Counted from the stretch's first letter, positions 1 to 8,990 are shown. The stretch: DNA of 64,000 nucleotides from Blautia sp. (GCA_029257775.1 JARIAQ010000026.1:1-64000); one strand, 5' to 3'. The notes: a model not told the origin generated them from the letters alone. Made by a program: numbers and translations.

Positions 1-758
1 AAGGTGATGTAGTATTTAAACTGAATAAAGGTACTGCTGATAGTATCAGGGCTACTGGGTATATTGAAGGTCAGTTAAGTGATAATATTACTGGTGAGTC
101 AGTATCAATCGGTGTAACTGGGGGTATATATGTAAATGATAGTATGAATAGTGTTGTAATCCCATCATCTGTACTAAGAGATGTTATGTTACAGGCTAGT
201 GAGGAATGGGGTTTAGACACAAATTCTGCTGTATTAAGTTTTGTTATTGAGTTAGAGGTGTCTGATAATGATATTTCTCAAAATATCGGTGTAGTTGGGG
301 AAGTTAATATCAATTTAGATGAACAGAAACCTGTAGAACCAGAGAAGCCAGAAAAACCAGAACCAGACAAACCTGTTGTTCCAGAACCAGACAAACCTGT
401 TACTCCAGAAGTACCAGACAAACCCGTAACTCCAGAAGTACCAGACAAACCTGTAACTCCTGAGGTACCAGACAAACCTGTAACTCCTGAAGTACCAGAC
501 AAACCTGTTACTCCAGACAAACCAGCAACACCAGATAACAATACAGTACAGAAACCAGACACAAACAAACCAGTTAGTGGTCAGGTAGTAAAACCAAATA
601 CTAATACACAGAAACCAGCAGAGCAGAAGAAAACTGTTGAGCAGACTAACAATTCTGTAAAGACAAGTGATATGGCTAATGTATTAGGCTTAGCAAGTAC
701 ATCTATCAGTTCTCTGGGGATAGCACTTCTGGCACTGAAAAGAAAATTTAGAAAATAA
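1..758 (+). CDS. C-terminal part of a proline-rich repeat surface protein (5' end outside window)
   Basis: The frame is open from base 3 with no stop upstream, so the gene begins outside the window and 251 residues are visible. The first about 100 residues look like a beta-rich extracellular domain with no family I recognise. A Pro/Glu/Lys/Asp stalk follows, including four copies of a nine-residue unit (TPEVPDKPV), then an Asn/Thr/Gln/Lys-rich linker. The end has the layout of a cell-wall sorting signal: a VKTSD motif, a hydrophobic stretch of about 20 residues and a basic tail (KRKFRK). There is no LPXTG. The motif resembles the KTGD-type tails of some clostridial surface proteins; that comparison is from memory. 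It is one of few plus-strand genes here, and an intrinsic terminator follows four bases after the stop. Function is unknown; a surface-anchored or adhesin role is inference. Confidence 0.75.
   Translation, partial: GDVVFKLNKGTADSIRATGYIEGQLSDNITGESVSIGVTGGIYVNDSMNSVVIPSSVLRDVMLQASEEWGLDTNSAVLSFVIELEVSDNDISQNIGVVGEVNINLDEQKPVEPEKPEKPEPDKPVVPEPDKPVTPEVPDKPVTPEVPDKPVTPEVPDKPVTPEVPDKPVTPDKPATPDNNTVQKPDTNKPVSGQVVKPNTNTQKPAEQKKTVEQTNNSVKTSDMANVLGLASTSISSLGIALLALKRKFRK
402..509 (+). repeat. Four tandem 27-bp coding repeats
   Basis: Four in-frame units encode TPEVPDKPV. They differ only at synonymous positions such as cca/cct, gaa/gag and gta/gtt. They lie inside a longer proline-rich stretch (about 325-537) with partial copies on both sides. 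Copy number is likely to vary between strains. Confidence 0.9.
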
Positions 759-762
759 TATC

Positions 763-800
763 AAAAACTCCCATTCATGCTAAAATGTATGGGAGTTTTT
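763..800 (+). terminator. Intrinsic terminator after the surface protein gene
   Basis: The arms AAAAACTCCCAT and ATGGGAGTTTTT flank a short loop, and the descending arm ends in a T-run. It starts four bases after the stop codon at 756-758. Confidence 0.9.
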
Positions 801-1270
801 ATTACATAAAACACTTTACATCACTTTATCCTATTTCGTATAAACTAAATTGCAGACTCCAATTTCCATACTATCATTTGTATCAATGATAATTAAATAC
901 CTCTTTTAACAAAATCGATTTTTATCTCAAATATTTTCAATTTTCAGACCACTGAAAGACTTCAACACTTTCAACATAATAAAATTCCTAAAAAAAAGCA
1001 GACACTCCCAAAAGACTGTCTGCTGTAAGTCGATTCTATTTTGCTATATGGAGCTTCAACCATCTGTTTATTGTTTCTACCATAAAATCGAGTGCCATAA
1101 CGAGTGCCAACTTTAAAAAAGATATATGAATTTATATCAAAATATATCTTAATCAAAAATGTATGAACTACTTTATTTATCCCGATTTATTTACCTTTAA
1201 GGTATTATAAAAAGATACATGAAATAGGCACTTTTATTCCAATACCTAATTTCATAATAAAATCCTCACT
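801..1270. other. Degenerate intergenic region with possible integrase-tail remnant
   Basis: About 470 bases hold no convincing gene. A short minus-strand frame (about 971-1156) reads KVGTRYGTRFYGR. That resembles the low-complexity C-terminal tails of some tyrosine recombinases, and its DNA carries CGAGTGCCA twice (about 1089-1109). It has no ribosome binding site and no catalytic domain, and it runs through a terminator hairpin, so I do not call it a gene. A mobile-element scar is possible but weakly supported. Confidence 0.35.
990..1024 (-). terminator. Minus-strand intrinsic terminator
   Basis: On the minus strand AGCAGACA pairs with TGTCTGCT across a 12-base loop, followed by eight T residues. 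It could end the rsgA-rpe-thiN transcript, whose last stop is about 250 bases upstream, or a lost gene in the intervening degenerate DNA. Confidence 0.8.
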
Positions 1271-1933
1271 TTATCTTTCATTTTTATCCTTAGACATAAT
1301 CATTAAGAGAATACCACTTTCAAATTCCACATATGCTGTATTTTCCTCTATTTCATTGCTGATTCCAATACCATCATCATTTTTCATAGTATAGTTACAA
1401 AGAGCGTATTTAAAGCCCTTTAGGGTAACTCCCTCTACTTTTTCACTCATTGCCAGAAAGGAGATGTATTTTCCAAAGCTCTCCTGTTTTTTTATAGAAA
1501 AAGAACTATCCCACACGGTAATAGCATTCTGGCTATCAATAATCCATGCTTTTGCGCCATATTTTAATGCTACTTGTAAAGACTGTAGATTTCCCATATA
1601 ATGATCCAGTCTTCCTCCTGTGGCTCCCAATAAAAAAATTCTCTTGCTTCCCAATTCTAATGCTAATTCCAGTCCTATTCTTGTATCTGTAGCATCTTTT
1701 TCAGGTTTATATCTTTTTACTGGAATTTCCTGCTGTTCTTCATAGAAATCCAATATTTTTTTATCTATACTGTCAAAATCACCCAAGATATACTGTGGAT
1801 AAATGTGATTTCTATAACAGAATTCCACACCCTTATCAATACCAATAATACAACAGTCAGAACCAATCTTTTCCAATACTCTTTTGGCAATTTCCTCTTC
1901 TAAAAATCCTCCACATATCAGTACGGTATCCAT
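1271..1933 (-). CDS. thiN: Thiamine pyrophosphokinase
   Basis: It transfers pyrophosphate from ATP to thiamine, making the cofactor thiamine diphosphate in the cytoplasm. At 220 residues it has the normal size for the bacterial ThiN family. Conserved features are visible: a GIDKGVEFC substrate-loop region near residue 33, GDFDSI near residue 52, KDATDTRIGLELAL near residue 80 and the GATGGRLDH signature near residue 103. The start codon overlaps the rpe stop by one base (TAATG), so the two are translationally coupled. The order rsgA-rpe-thiN is common in Clostridia. No TPP riboswitch is visible upstream, which fits a salvage enzyme embedded in a housekeeping operon. Confidence 0.93.
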   Translation of the reverse strand: MDTVLICGGFLEEEIAKRVLEKIGSDCCIIGIDKGVEFCYRNHIYPQYILGDFDSIDKKILDFYEEQQEIPVKRYKPEKDATDTRIGLELALELGSKRIFLLGATGGRLDHYMGNLQSLQVALKYGAKAWIIDSQNAITVWDSSFSIKKQESFGKYISFLAMSEKVEGVTLKGFKYALCNYTMKNDDGIGISNEIEENTAYVEFESGILLMIMSKDKNER

Positions 1934-2589
1934 TATCTTTCCATGATTCCTTTCAATTCTTTGACGTTTACATCAACATCACCTTGAAAAACTGCAGATC
2001 CTGCCACAATAATATTTGCTCCTGCATCTAAAACTTCTTGAATGGTATTCTTATTAATTCCTCCATCTACTTCAATATCTAACATCAAATTTTTTTCTTT
2101 TGCCATTTCTCGTATCTGACGTACCTTATTCGCACAATAAGGAATATATGCTTGTCCTCCAAATCCTGGATTAACTGTCATAACTAATACCATATCCACA
2201 ATTTCCAACACATTTTCCAGTACATGCACAGATGTTGCCGGATTAATTGCAACACCTACCTTACAGCCTTTTTCCCTGATAAGACGCAATGTTCTATCTA
2301 AATTAGGACATGCCTCTGCATGGACTGTAATTAAATCTGCCCCTGCCTTTGCAAAATCTTCAATCAAAGCTGTTGGATCAAGAGCCATAATGTGAACGTC
2401 AAAAAACAAATCTGTTCTTTTTCGAATAGATGAAATCACAGGAATTCCCATAGATATAGATGGTACAAATTGTCCATCCATAATATCAATATGAAGCCAA
2501 TGTACCCCGGCATTCTCTACTTTTATAATTTCTTCTCCCAGTTTTGAAAAATCTGCTGCTAAAATAGAAGGGGATAACTGATATTCCAT
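1933..2589 (-). CDS. rpe: Ribulose-phosphate 3-epimerase
   Basis: It interconverts D-ribulose 5-phosphate and D-xylulose 5-phosphate in the non-oxidative pentose phosphate pathway. The 218-residue TIM barrel starts LSPSILAADFSKL. Metal and catalytic segments are visible: HIDIMDGQFVPSIS near residue 34, FDVHIM near residue 63, the second metal histidine in TVHAEA near residue 89, VNPGFGGQ near residue 139 and the catalytic aspartate in DIEVDGGIN near residue 172. A good ribosome binding site (GGAGG) lies nine bases before the ATG. The gene sits two bases after rsgA and overlaps thiN by one base. Confidence 0.96.
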   Translation of the reverse strand: MEYQLSPSILAADFSKLGEEIIKVENAGVHWLHIDIMDGQFVPSISMGIPVISSIRKRTDLFFDVHIMALDPTALIEDFAKAGADLITVHAEACPNLDRTLRLIREKGCKVGVAINPATSVHVLENVLEIVDMVLVMTVNPGFGGQAYIPYCANKVRQIREMAKEKNLMLDIEVDGGINKNTIQEVLDAGANIIVAGSAVFQGDVDVNVKELKGIMER

Positions 2590-2591
2590 TT

Positions 2592-3467
2592 TTAATACCT
2601 CCGTTTTTCCTCAAGTTCTCTATACATTTCTAAATAATTTTCATATCTTTTGCGACTAATTTTTCCATTTTCCAAAGCTTCTTTTACCATACAACCTGGC
2701 TCATGGATATGCGTACATCCTTGAAATTTACAGCATCCCTCATAATCCTGAAGCTCAGGAAAGTAGTATCGAAGCTCATTTTTTTCCATATCTTCTACAT
2801 AGAAAGAAGTAAATCCTGGTGTATCCATAAGATACGTCTCTTCCCATAACTTAATAAGCTGAGAATGTCTTGTTGTATGACGTCCTCTACCCAGCTTTTT
2901 ACTAATTTCTCCTGTTTCCATACATATATTAGGTGCCAACAAATTCGTTAATGAGGATTTTCCTACACCAGAAGGTCCTGCTACTGCTGTAGTTTTACCA
3001 TTTAGAACGCCACGAAGTTCTTCAACTCCTTTTTCTTTACTTGCACTGGTAAAGATTACGGAATAACCACATTGTTGATAAATCGTCCTAATCTCTTCTA
3101 TTTCTTCAGGCAGCGCCAAATCCTCTTTATTAATACAGATTAGAACAGGAATTTCCTGCCGTTCCATAGTCACTAAAAATCGATCCAATAAAGAAAAATT
3201 GGGATTTGGCTCTTTTGCTGCAAAAATAACCAATGCTTGATCAATATTTGCCACAGCCGGACGTATCAGAGAATTTTTTCTAGGAAGAATATCCTCAATA
3301 TTCCCTATTTTCTTTTCTTTATCTAAAATTGCAATTTCCACAAAATCTCCCACTAAAGGTTTCATTTTTTCTTTTCTGAAAATTCCTTTTGCTTTACATT
3401 CATACAATTCCGCCCCTACCGACACATAGTAAAAGCCCGCAATTCCTTTTATAATTCTTCCTTGCAT
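2592..3467 (-). CDS. rsgA: Small ribosomal subunit biogenesis GTPase RsgA
   Basis: RsgA is a circularly permuted GTPase that checks late maturation of the 30S subunit. The 291 residues show an N-terminal OB-fold (about 1-70) and then GTPase motifs in permuted order: NKED (G4) near 118, the P-loop GPSGVGKSS near 166 and DTPGF (G3) near 218. A C-terminal zinc knuckle follows, with Cys and His residues in CCKFQGCTHIHEPGC. Length and order match the family. It is the first gene of its transcript, with a promoter at 3498-3527. Confidence 0.95.
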   Translation of the reverse strand: MQGRIIKGIAGFYYVSVGAELYECKAKGIFRKEKMKPLVGDFVEIAILDKEKKIGNIEDILPRKNSLIRPAVANIDQALVIFAAKEPNPNFSLLDRFLVTMERQEIPVLICINKEDLALPEEIEEIRTIYQQCGYSVIFTSASKEKGVEELRGVLNGKTTAVAGPSGVGKSSLTNLLAPNICMETGEISKKLGRGRHTTRHSQLIKLWEETYLMDTPGFTSFYVEDMEKNELRYYFPELQDYEGCCKFQGCTHIHEPGCMVKEALENGKISRKRYENYLEMYRELEEKRRY

Positions 3468-3497
3468 TAAACCTACCTATATTTCTTTTCTAATCTT

Positions 3498-3527
3498 ATT
3501 ATGTGTTCCTTATGTTATATTTGTCAA
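3498..3527 (-). promoter_or_regulatory. Probable sigma-A promoter for rsgA-rpe-thiN
   Basis: On the minus strand TTGACA (3527-3522) and CATAAT (3503-3498) are separated by 18 bases, about 30 bases before the rsgA start. It lies downstream of the prkC terminator, so rsgA-rpe-thiN can be transcribed independently. Confidence 0.65.
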
Positions 3528-3590
3528 GATGATTAGCTTAAATTTTCAAAGTATCACAATACCTCTATATGTTTTTTTCACACACAATAA

Positions 3591-3620
3591 ATGGGGTAAG
3601 ATTGACCAATCTTGCCCCAT
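3591..3620 (-). terminator. Hairpin terminator after prkC
   Basis: A 14-bp stem (ATGGGG.AAGATTG with CAATCTT.CCCCAT, one internal wobble) starts eight bases after the prkC stop. Only a short T-rich stretch follows, so termination may be partial. Confidence 0.65.
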
Positions 3621-3627
3621 CCATGAT

Positions 3628-5829
3628 TTATTCCTCTTCAAATTCCAGCTGATACTGGTATAAAACTTTATAATTTCCATCAGCTTGCATTTCATCAAAA
3701 TACAGTGTTCCATTAGAAACACCTTCTTTTCCTACAATTCTTCCTACATTGTAGCTACCCTTCTCACTAAATTGAATCACTTTATCAGAAAGAATCACTT
3801 TTCCTCCACTGCTCTGATTTCCATCTCCATTTTGTACCAGACGCAAACGTACCTGTCCACCTTGATAATTGCTTGGTTTCTCGATATTAACTTCTTCCGG
3901 TGTAGCCCACTGCCCATCTTTTACGCTTTCACCATTCTGCGTCTCTCCATTTCCACCAGAATTTGCTTTCTTATTTAAAACTTTAATAGTTACAGAAGTT
4001 CCTGGTTCTACACGATTTCCTGCCTTAGGAGTCTGAGCATATACTTCTCCTTCTGCAACTCCTGCTTTTTCATCATAATTTTCTTCTACTGTTACAATAA
4101 GTCCCTGTTTCTCCAATGTTGCCTGTGCCTCAGCTGCCTTTACACCTCTTACATTTGGTACAGATACCATTTCATCACCAGATCCTATACTTACTGTAAT
4201 TGTTACCTCTGTATCTTTTGAAACAGAAGATCCTTCTTTCGGATTCAAAGAAATAACTTTTCCCACTGCTACATCTTCATTTTTTGTTTTTTCAATCTTT
4301 ACTTTACTTAATCCTAACTGTTGTAATTCAGCCTGAACTTCACTTAAAGACTTTCCCACAAGTCCTGTAGGAATCGTAACATCTTCTTTTTCCTGAGCCT
4401 TACCTGTACTGATGTAATAAGTAATTTTTGCATTCTTTTCTACTTTTGTTCCTGCTTTCGGATCTTGACGTGCAATCATTCCTTCAGGAACAGTATCAGA
4501 AGCTTCTTCTCCGCCTTTTTTTAATCCCAATCCTTTTTCATTTAGTTCTTTTACTGCATCGTCTTTGGATTTTCCTACAATATCTGGAACTTCTAATTTT
4601 TCCTCTTCTTTTTCCTGTGTCTGCTCTATATTGGGCTTGTTCGGTTTCTTACTTCCTCCCTTGATTAAACCAGCTGCAGACGCAATCATGTAAATAAGAA
4701 TACAAATAATAATACCACCGATAATCAAACCACCAATGGTCATTGCTTTTTCTAATTTTGTATTAATACCACCATGTTCATCATCATCGTCTTCGTCTTC
4801 ATCATCCTCTTCATCTTCTTCATGTTTGCGATGGCGTTTTTTAGAAGGCTTTTCAAAAATTTCATCATTGTCTTCGTCTTCATCTTCGTCATCATGAAAG
4901 ACTGATGGCTGTACATAGGCACTATTTTGAATTTCTTTCATTTCATCAGGTGTAATCATAATTGTTTGTGCATGATTACTTAAAGGTGTTAAATTTACGA
5001 AATTTCCATTTGGGTCGATTAAGGAATGTTTTAAATCATTAATCAATTCTGCTAAAGTACTATACCTTCTATCCGGACTTTTTTGTGTACATTTTAAAAT
5101 AATTTCTTCCAAGCTATGAGGCAATTCTGCCACATATTGAGATGGAGGAACCATTTCGTCCTGCAGATGCTTAATAGCAATAGCAACCGTTGTATCTCCA
5201 TCAAAAGGAACTCTGCCTGTCACCATTTCATACATCGTAATACCTAATGAATAAATATCACTCTTAAAGTCACTATAACCACCACGTACCTGTTCTGGAG
5301 AACTATAATGAACAGATCCCATGGCATTTGTACTAATCGTATTAGAAGATGCCACTCTGGCAATACCAAAATCTGTTACTTTTACTTTCCCATCTGTAGA
5401 AATAATAATATTTTGTGGTTTAATATCACGATGTACAATGTTTCTATTATGTGCTGCTTCTAACCCCATAGAAACCTGAATAGCTATACTGGTTGCTTCT
5501 TTTACAGTAAGCTTTCCTTTTTTTAAAATATAGTCTTTTAAGGTAATACCTTCTACTAATTCCATTACAATATAGTTAACGCCTTTGTCCTCCCCAACGT
5601 CAAAAACATTCACTACATTGGGATGTGCCAAACCTGCTGCAGCTTGAGCTTCCCGTTGAAATTTCCGTATAAAATTTGTATCTGCGCTAAATTCCGGTTT
5701 TAACACCTTCATCGCTACAAAACGGTTTAGTTTATGGTCTTTTGCTTTATAAACATCTGCCATACCTCCAGAGCCTATACAGCCCACAACTTCGTACCGC
5801 TCACCTATAATTGTTCCCATATTTAACAT
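3628..5829 (-). CDS. prkC: PASTA-domain membrane Ser/Thr kinase
   Basis: This is a eukaryotic-type Ser/Thr kinase that senses peptidoglycan fragments and phosphorylates cell-wall, division and translation proteins. The kinase domain (about 12-270) has GSGGMADVY, the catalytic Lys41, HRDIKPQN and DFGIA. A long Asp/Glu- and Lys/Arg-rich juxtamembrane segment (about 315-360) precedes one membrane helix (about 368-392). Three extracellular PASTA repeats follow (about 415-620). Unlike minimal PrkC proteins it continues for about 110 residues past the last PASTA, with a Gly/Asn-rich linker and a beta-rich C-terminal module. The ATG overlaps the end of prpC by seven bases and has an AGAGG seven bases upstream. 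Its phosphatase partner is the adjacent gene. Confidence 0.95.
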   Translation of the reverse strand: MLNMGTIIGERYEVVGCIGSGGMADVYKAKDHKLNRFVAMKVLKPEFSADTNFIRKFQREAQAAAGLAHPNVVNVFDVGEDKGVNYIVMELVEGITLKDYILKKGKLTVKEATSIAIQVSMGLEAAHNRNIVHRDIKPQNIIISTDGKVKVTDFGIARVASSNTISTNAMGSVHYSSPEQVRGGYSDFKSDIYSLGITMYEMVTGRVPFDGDTTVAIAIKHLQDEMVPPSQYVAELPHSLEEIILKCTQKSPDRRYSTLAELINDLKHSLIDPNGNFVNLTPLSNHAQTIMITPDEMKEIQNSAYVQPSVFHDDEDEDEDNDEIFEKPSKKRHRKHEEDEEDDEDEDDDDEHGGINTKLEKAMTIGGLIIGGIIICILIYMIASAAGLIKGGSKKPNKPNIEQTQEKEEEKLEVPDIVGKSKDDAVKELNEKGLGLKKGGEEASDTVPEGMIARQDPKAGTKVEKNAKITYYISTGKAQEKEDVTIPTGLVGKSLSEVQAELQQLGLSKVKIEKTKNEDVAVGKVISLNPKEGSSVSKDTEVTITVSIGSGDEMVSVPNVRGVKAAEAQATLEKQGLIVTVEENYDEKAGVAEGEVYAQTPKAGNRVEPGTSVTIKVLNKKANSGGNGETQNGESVKDGQWATPEEVNIEKPSNYQGGQVRLRLVQNGDGNQSSGGKVILSDKVIQFSEKGSYNVGRIVGKEGVSNGTLYFDEMQADGNYKVLYQYQLEFEEE

Positions 5830-6566
5830 ATTTCCACCTCTTTTGTGCCTGGCTGAACCAGCACTACTGCTATATTATCTTTACCGCCATTTTCATTTGC
5901 CAAAGAAACAAGACGCATTCCCATTTCTCTTAAATCTCTACTTGTATTTGTAATTCTCCAGATTTCCTCATCAGAAACCATATTTGACAATCCATCTGAA
6001 CATAATAACAACGTACTATTTTCTTTTAAATGTATGTCAAAAAAATCCACCTCTACCTCCGGACTAATCCCAATTACTCGTGTAATTTTGTTCTTATCCG
6101 GGTGGTTCTGTGCCTCTTCTTTTGTCAACAATCCTCTTCTTACTAATTCCTGTACAAGGGAATGATCCTTTGTAATCTGAGTAATCTGATCCTCTATGAG
6201 GTATAGTCTACTGTCACCTACATTAGCTACATAAGCGTAGTCATCTACAATAGTGACAAGCACCATGGTTGTTCCCATGCCTGACATATCTGCACGTGTT
6301 TTTGCTTTCTCTAGAACCTTAAGATTTGCTTCTTCTACTGCATTGCGAATAATTTTTATAGGATTTTGATTTTCATCCTCTAAAACAGAATGAAGAAATG
6401 TCTGAACAGCAAAGCTAGAAGCAAAATCTCCTGCATTATGCCCTCCCATTCCATCTGCAACAATAAAAAGATTTGGCAAATTTCCTACTGGCTCCTCGGA
6501 TGCAAACACAAAGTCCTGATTCACCTGACGTTTTTGCCCCACATCAGTTACAGAATATGATTTCAT
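5823..6566 (-). CDS. prpC: PP2C-family protein phosphatase (PrkC partner)
   Basis: This metal-dependent PP2C/PPM phosphatase reverses PrkC phosphorylation in the cytoplasm. The 247 residues carry the PP2C metal motifs: VADGMGGHNAGD near residue 37, NVGDSRLYL near 115, LLCSDGLSNMV near 189 and GGKDNIAVVLV near 227. The size is normal for the soluble family. It follows rlmN by one base and overlaps prkC by seven bases, the usual kinase-phosphatase pair. Confidence 0.95.
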   Translation of the reverse strand: MKSYSVTDVGQKRQVNQDFVFASEEPVGNLPNLFIVADGMGGHNAGDFASSFAVQTFLHSVLEDENQNPIKIIRNAVEEANLKVLEKAKTRADMSGMGTTMVLVTIVDDYAYVANVGDSRLYLIEDQITQITKDHSLVQELVRRGLLTKEEAQNHPDKNKITRVIGISPEVEVDFFDIHLKENSTLLLCSDGLSNMVSDEEIWRITNTSRDLREMGMRLVSLANENGGKDNIAVVLVQPGTKEVEIC

Positions 6567-6567
6567 C

Positions 6568-7614
6568 TTATGAGTCCTCTTTCTTATCGATATAACTTTT
6601 TCTCAACTGTCCACAGGCACCATCAATATCTCTGCCCATTTCCCTTCTAATAGTAACATTTATTTGGTATTTTTCAAGTTTATTTTTAAAATTCTCTATA
6701 ACTTTTTTCTCTGACTGTACGTAATCCCTCTCCTTAATGGGATTAACAGGAATCAAATTCACATGACAATTCAAACCTTTAATTAACCCTGCCAATTCCT
6801 CTGCATCCTCTTTTGTATCATTTTTTCCACCTACAAGACTATATTCGAAAGTAAGCCTTCTACCTGTTTTTTCAAAATAGTTTTTGCAAGCCTCCAATAC
6901 TTCTTCTATAGAATATTTATTGGCTATGGGCATTAATTCTGCACGTTTTTCTTGATTAGAAGCATGAAGAGAAATAGCTAAGGTAATCTGCAACTTTTCT
7001 TCTGCCAGTTTATACATTTTCGGTACAATGCCACAAGTAGAAACCGTAACATTTCTCTGGCTAATATGCAATCCATTTTCATCTGTCAAAATACGGATAA
7101 ATTGTAAAAGATGATCATAATTATCCAAAGGTTCTCCTGTTCCCATAACAACTACATTGGAAACTCTCTCACCGGACAGTTTTTGGATACGATAAATCTG
7201 GTCCAACATTTCTGAAGGAAGCAAGTTTCTGGTCCATCCACCAATAGTAGATGCACAAAATCTGCACCCCATTTTACATCCTACCTGAGAAGAAATACAA
7301 ACACTATTTCCATGCTTGTACTTCATTAACACACTTTCTACCACATTTCCATCAGGAAGAGCAAATAAATATTTTTGCGTTCCGTCTATTTTTGAAGTCT
7401 GTACCTCCAGCATTTTTAAAGTAGTAATCACGCATCTCTCTTTCAATTTTTCTCGAAGAGCCGCGGATAAATTACTCATTTCATCAAAACCTTCTACCTG
7501 TTTCTGATGTAGCCATTCATAAATCTGCTTTGCTCGAAAAGCTTTTTCTCCCATATCTGTCATGATATTCTTTAGCTGCACCAAACTTAGAGATTTTATT
7601 TCTATCTGTTCCAT
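6568..7614 (-). CDS. rlmN: Dual-specificity 23S rRNA/tRNA adenine C2-methyltransferase
   Basis: This radical-SAM enzyme methylates C2 of A2503 in 23S rRNA and of A37 in some tRNAs. The 348 residues contain the CxxxCxxC cluster motif (GCKMGCRFCAS, near residue 112), the GTGEPLDN SAM-binding region near 158 and the conserved Cys of DGACGQLR near the C-terminus, which forms the methyl-relay pair with a second cysteine. The C-terminal GRDIDGACGQL also fits RlmN. The start lies inside the 3' end of rsmB (13-base overlap), implying translational coupling. Confidence 0.95.
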   Translation of the reverse strand: MEQIEIKSLSLVQLKNIMTDMGEKAFRAKQIYEWLHQKQVEGFDEMSNLSAALREKLKERCVITTLKMLEVQTSKIDGTQKYLFALPDGNVVESVLMKYKHGNSVCISSQVGCKMGCRFCASTIGGWTRNLLPSEMLDQIYRIQKLSGERVSNVVVMGTGEPLDNYDHLLQFIRILTDENGLHISQRNVTVSTCGIVPKMYKLAEEKLQITLAISLHASNQEKRAELMPIANKYSIEEVLEACKNYFEKTGRRLTFEYSLVGGKNDTKEDAEELAGLIKGLNCHVNLIPVNPIKERDYVQSEKKVIENFKNKLEKYQINVTIRREMGRDIDGACGQLRKSYIDKKEDS

Positions 7615-8966
7615 TCTGTTTTCCTCTTTAACCTGGCAATGAAAAATCCGTCACAATCATGTACACCGGGAAGTAGTTGCAAATAGCCTTCTTTTGTGGT
7701 ATCACTTCTCAATTCTTCACACAAATAACCATCTATACTTTCCAATTCGTAAGGATAATTTTCCACAAACCAACGGACATTTTCAATATTTTCTTCTTTA
7801 TTTACAGTACAGGTACTATAAATGAAAGTGCCTCCCGGCTTCACATAAGTAGAAGCTTGTTCCAAAATTTTTCTCTGCAATTGCACAAGCTCTGCAATTC
7901 CTGTCTGGGTAATCTTATATTTAATATCTGTCTTCTTTCCAATTACTCCAAGACCAGAACACGGTACATCTGCAATAAGAATATCTGCCTTTTCAAAAGA
8001 ATCAGAATCCAGCTGGGTTGCATCTTTTTCTGTTACTACCACATTTAAAAAATTTTGTCGAATAGCATTTTCCCGTATAAAATCCGTTTTTGTTCTGCTG
8101 ATATCTCTGGCATCTACCCGTCCTGTACCTTTTAACTTATCTGCAATACATAAGGTTTTCCCTCCTGGTGCTGCACATAAGTCTATAACATAATCACCCT
8201 CTTTTGGATCTGCTATTTCTCCTACCAACATAGAACTAACATCCTGCACTTGAATATTTCCCATTCGAAAAGCCTCTAATGCTGGAAGATAATCATAATT
8301 TTTTATATAATAAGCATTTTCTACGTAAGGTGCTGGCTCAACTATCACATTCTGTCTTTTCAAGCTGGCTAATACAGAATCTTTATCTACCAAATATTCA
8401 CGAATACGAATAGTTGTTGGTTTTTCTTTTAAATATGCCTCTAACATTTTCTCTGTCTTCTCAAACCCATATTCTTCCAGAAATTTTTCTACCAACCATT
8501 TTGGCATAGAATACAACACAGAAAGATACTCTATTGGTTGATTTTTTTCTGGAAAATGAATACTATTATAATCCCTTGCGACCTTTCTTAAAACGCCATT
8601 GACAAATCCTGTAAGATTATAAAATCCTTTTTTTCTTGTCAGTTTCACTGCCTCATCACAAACTGCACGAGCTGGCACATGATCCATATATAAAAGCTGA
8701 TATACGCTGCTTCTTAAAATCTCGCGAATAACAGGCTTCATTTTTTCTACAGGAACAGAAGAATACTGATCCAAAATATAGTCCAAACGTAACTTGTATT
8801 CCAGTGTTCCCTCACAAACTCTGGTTAAAAAGGCTCTTTCCTGTTTTTCCAAATATTGATATTTTGCTAATGTGCTGCGAATTACCAAATGACTATGCTG
8901 TCCCTCTTTATTAATTTCCAATAACATCCCCAATACTAATTCTCTTAAATTTACCTTATTTACCAT
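7602..8966 (-). CDS. rsmB: 16S rRNA cytosine-967 C5-methyltransferase
   Basis: RsmB methylates C967 of 16S rRNA. The 454-residue protein has a NusB-like RNA-binding domain (about 1-140, with VYQLLYMDHVPARAVCDEAV) followed by a Rossmann methyltransferase domain. The SAM motif AAPGGKT is near 267. The two catalytic cysteines are in VPCSGLG and YSTCTVNKEEN. It overlaps rlmN by 13 bases and lies 24 bases after fmt, within the standard fmt-rsmB-rlmN order. Confidence 0.95.
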   Translation of the reverse strand: MVNKVNLRELVLGMLLEINKEGQHSHLVIRSTLAKYQYLEKQERAFLTRVCEGTLEYKLRLDYILDQYSSVPVEKMKPVIREILRSSVYQLLYMDHVPARAVCDEAVKLTRKKGFYNLTGFVNGVLRKVARDYNSIHFPEKNQPIEYLSVLYSMPKWLVEKFLEEYGFEKTEKMLEAYLKEKPTTIRIREYLVDKDSVLASLKRQNVIVEPAPYVENAYYIKNYDYLPALEAFRMGNIQVQDVSSMLVGEIADPKEGDYVIDLCAAPGGKTLCIADKLKGTGRVDARDISRTKTDFIRENAIRQNFLNVVVTEKDATQLDSDSFEKADILIADVPCSGLGVIGKKTDIKYKITQTGIAELVQLQRKILEQASTYVKPGGTFIYSTCTVNKEENIENVRWFVENYPYELESIDGYLCEELRSDTTKEGYLQLLPGVHDCDGFFIARLKRKTEWNR

Positions 8967-8990
8967 ACTTTATCCAATCCTCTAATTCTT

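Noticed and set aside
402-509. CRISPR-like direct repeats
   Set aside because: The repeats are contiguous without spacers, in frame, and encode a proline-rich protein stalk.
278-568. Minus-strand frame with Gly/Ser/Val/Leu repeats
   Set aside because: It is the antisense shadow of the proline-rich repeats. It has no ribosome binding site, and the plus strand has the supported gene and terminator.
971-1156. Short minus-strand open frame as a real gene
   Set aside because: There is no binding site or domain, and it passes through a terminator hairpin. Kept only as a possible remnant.
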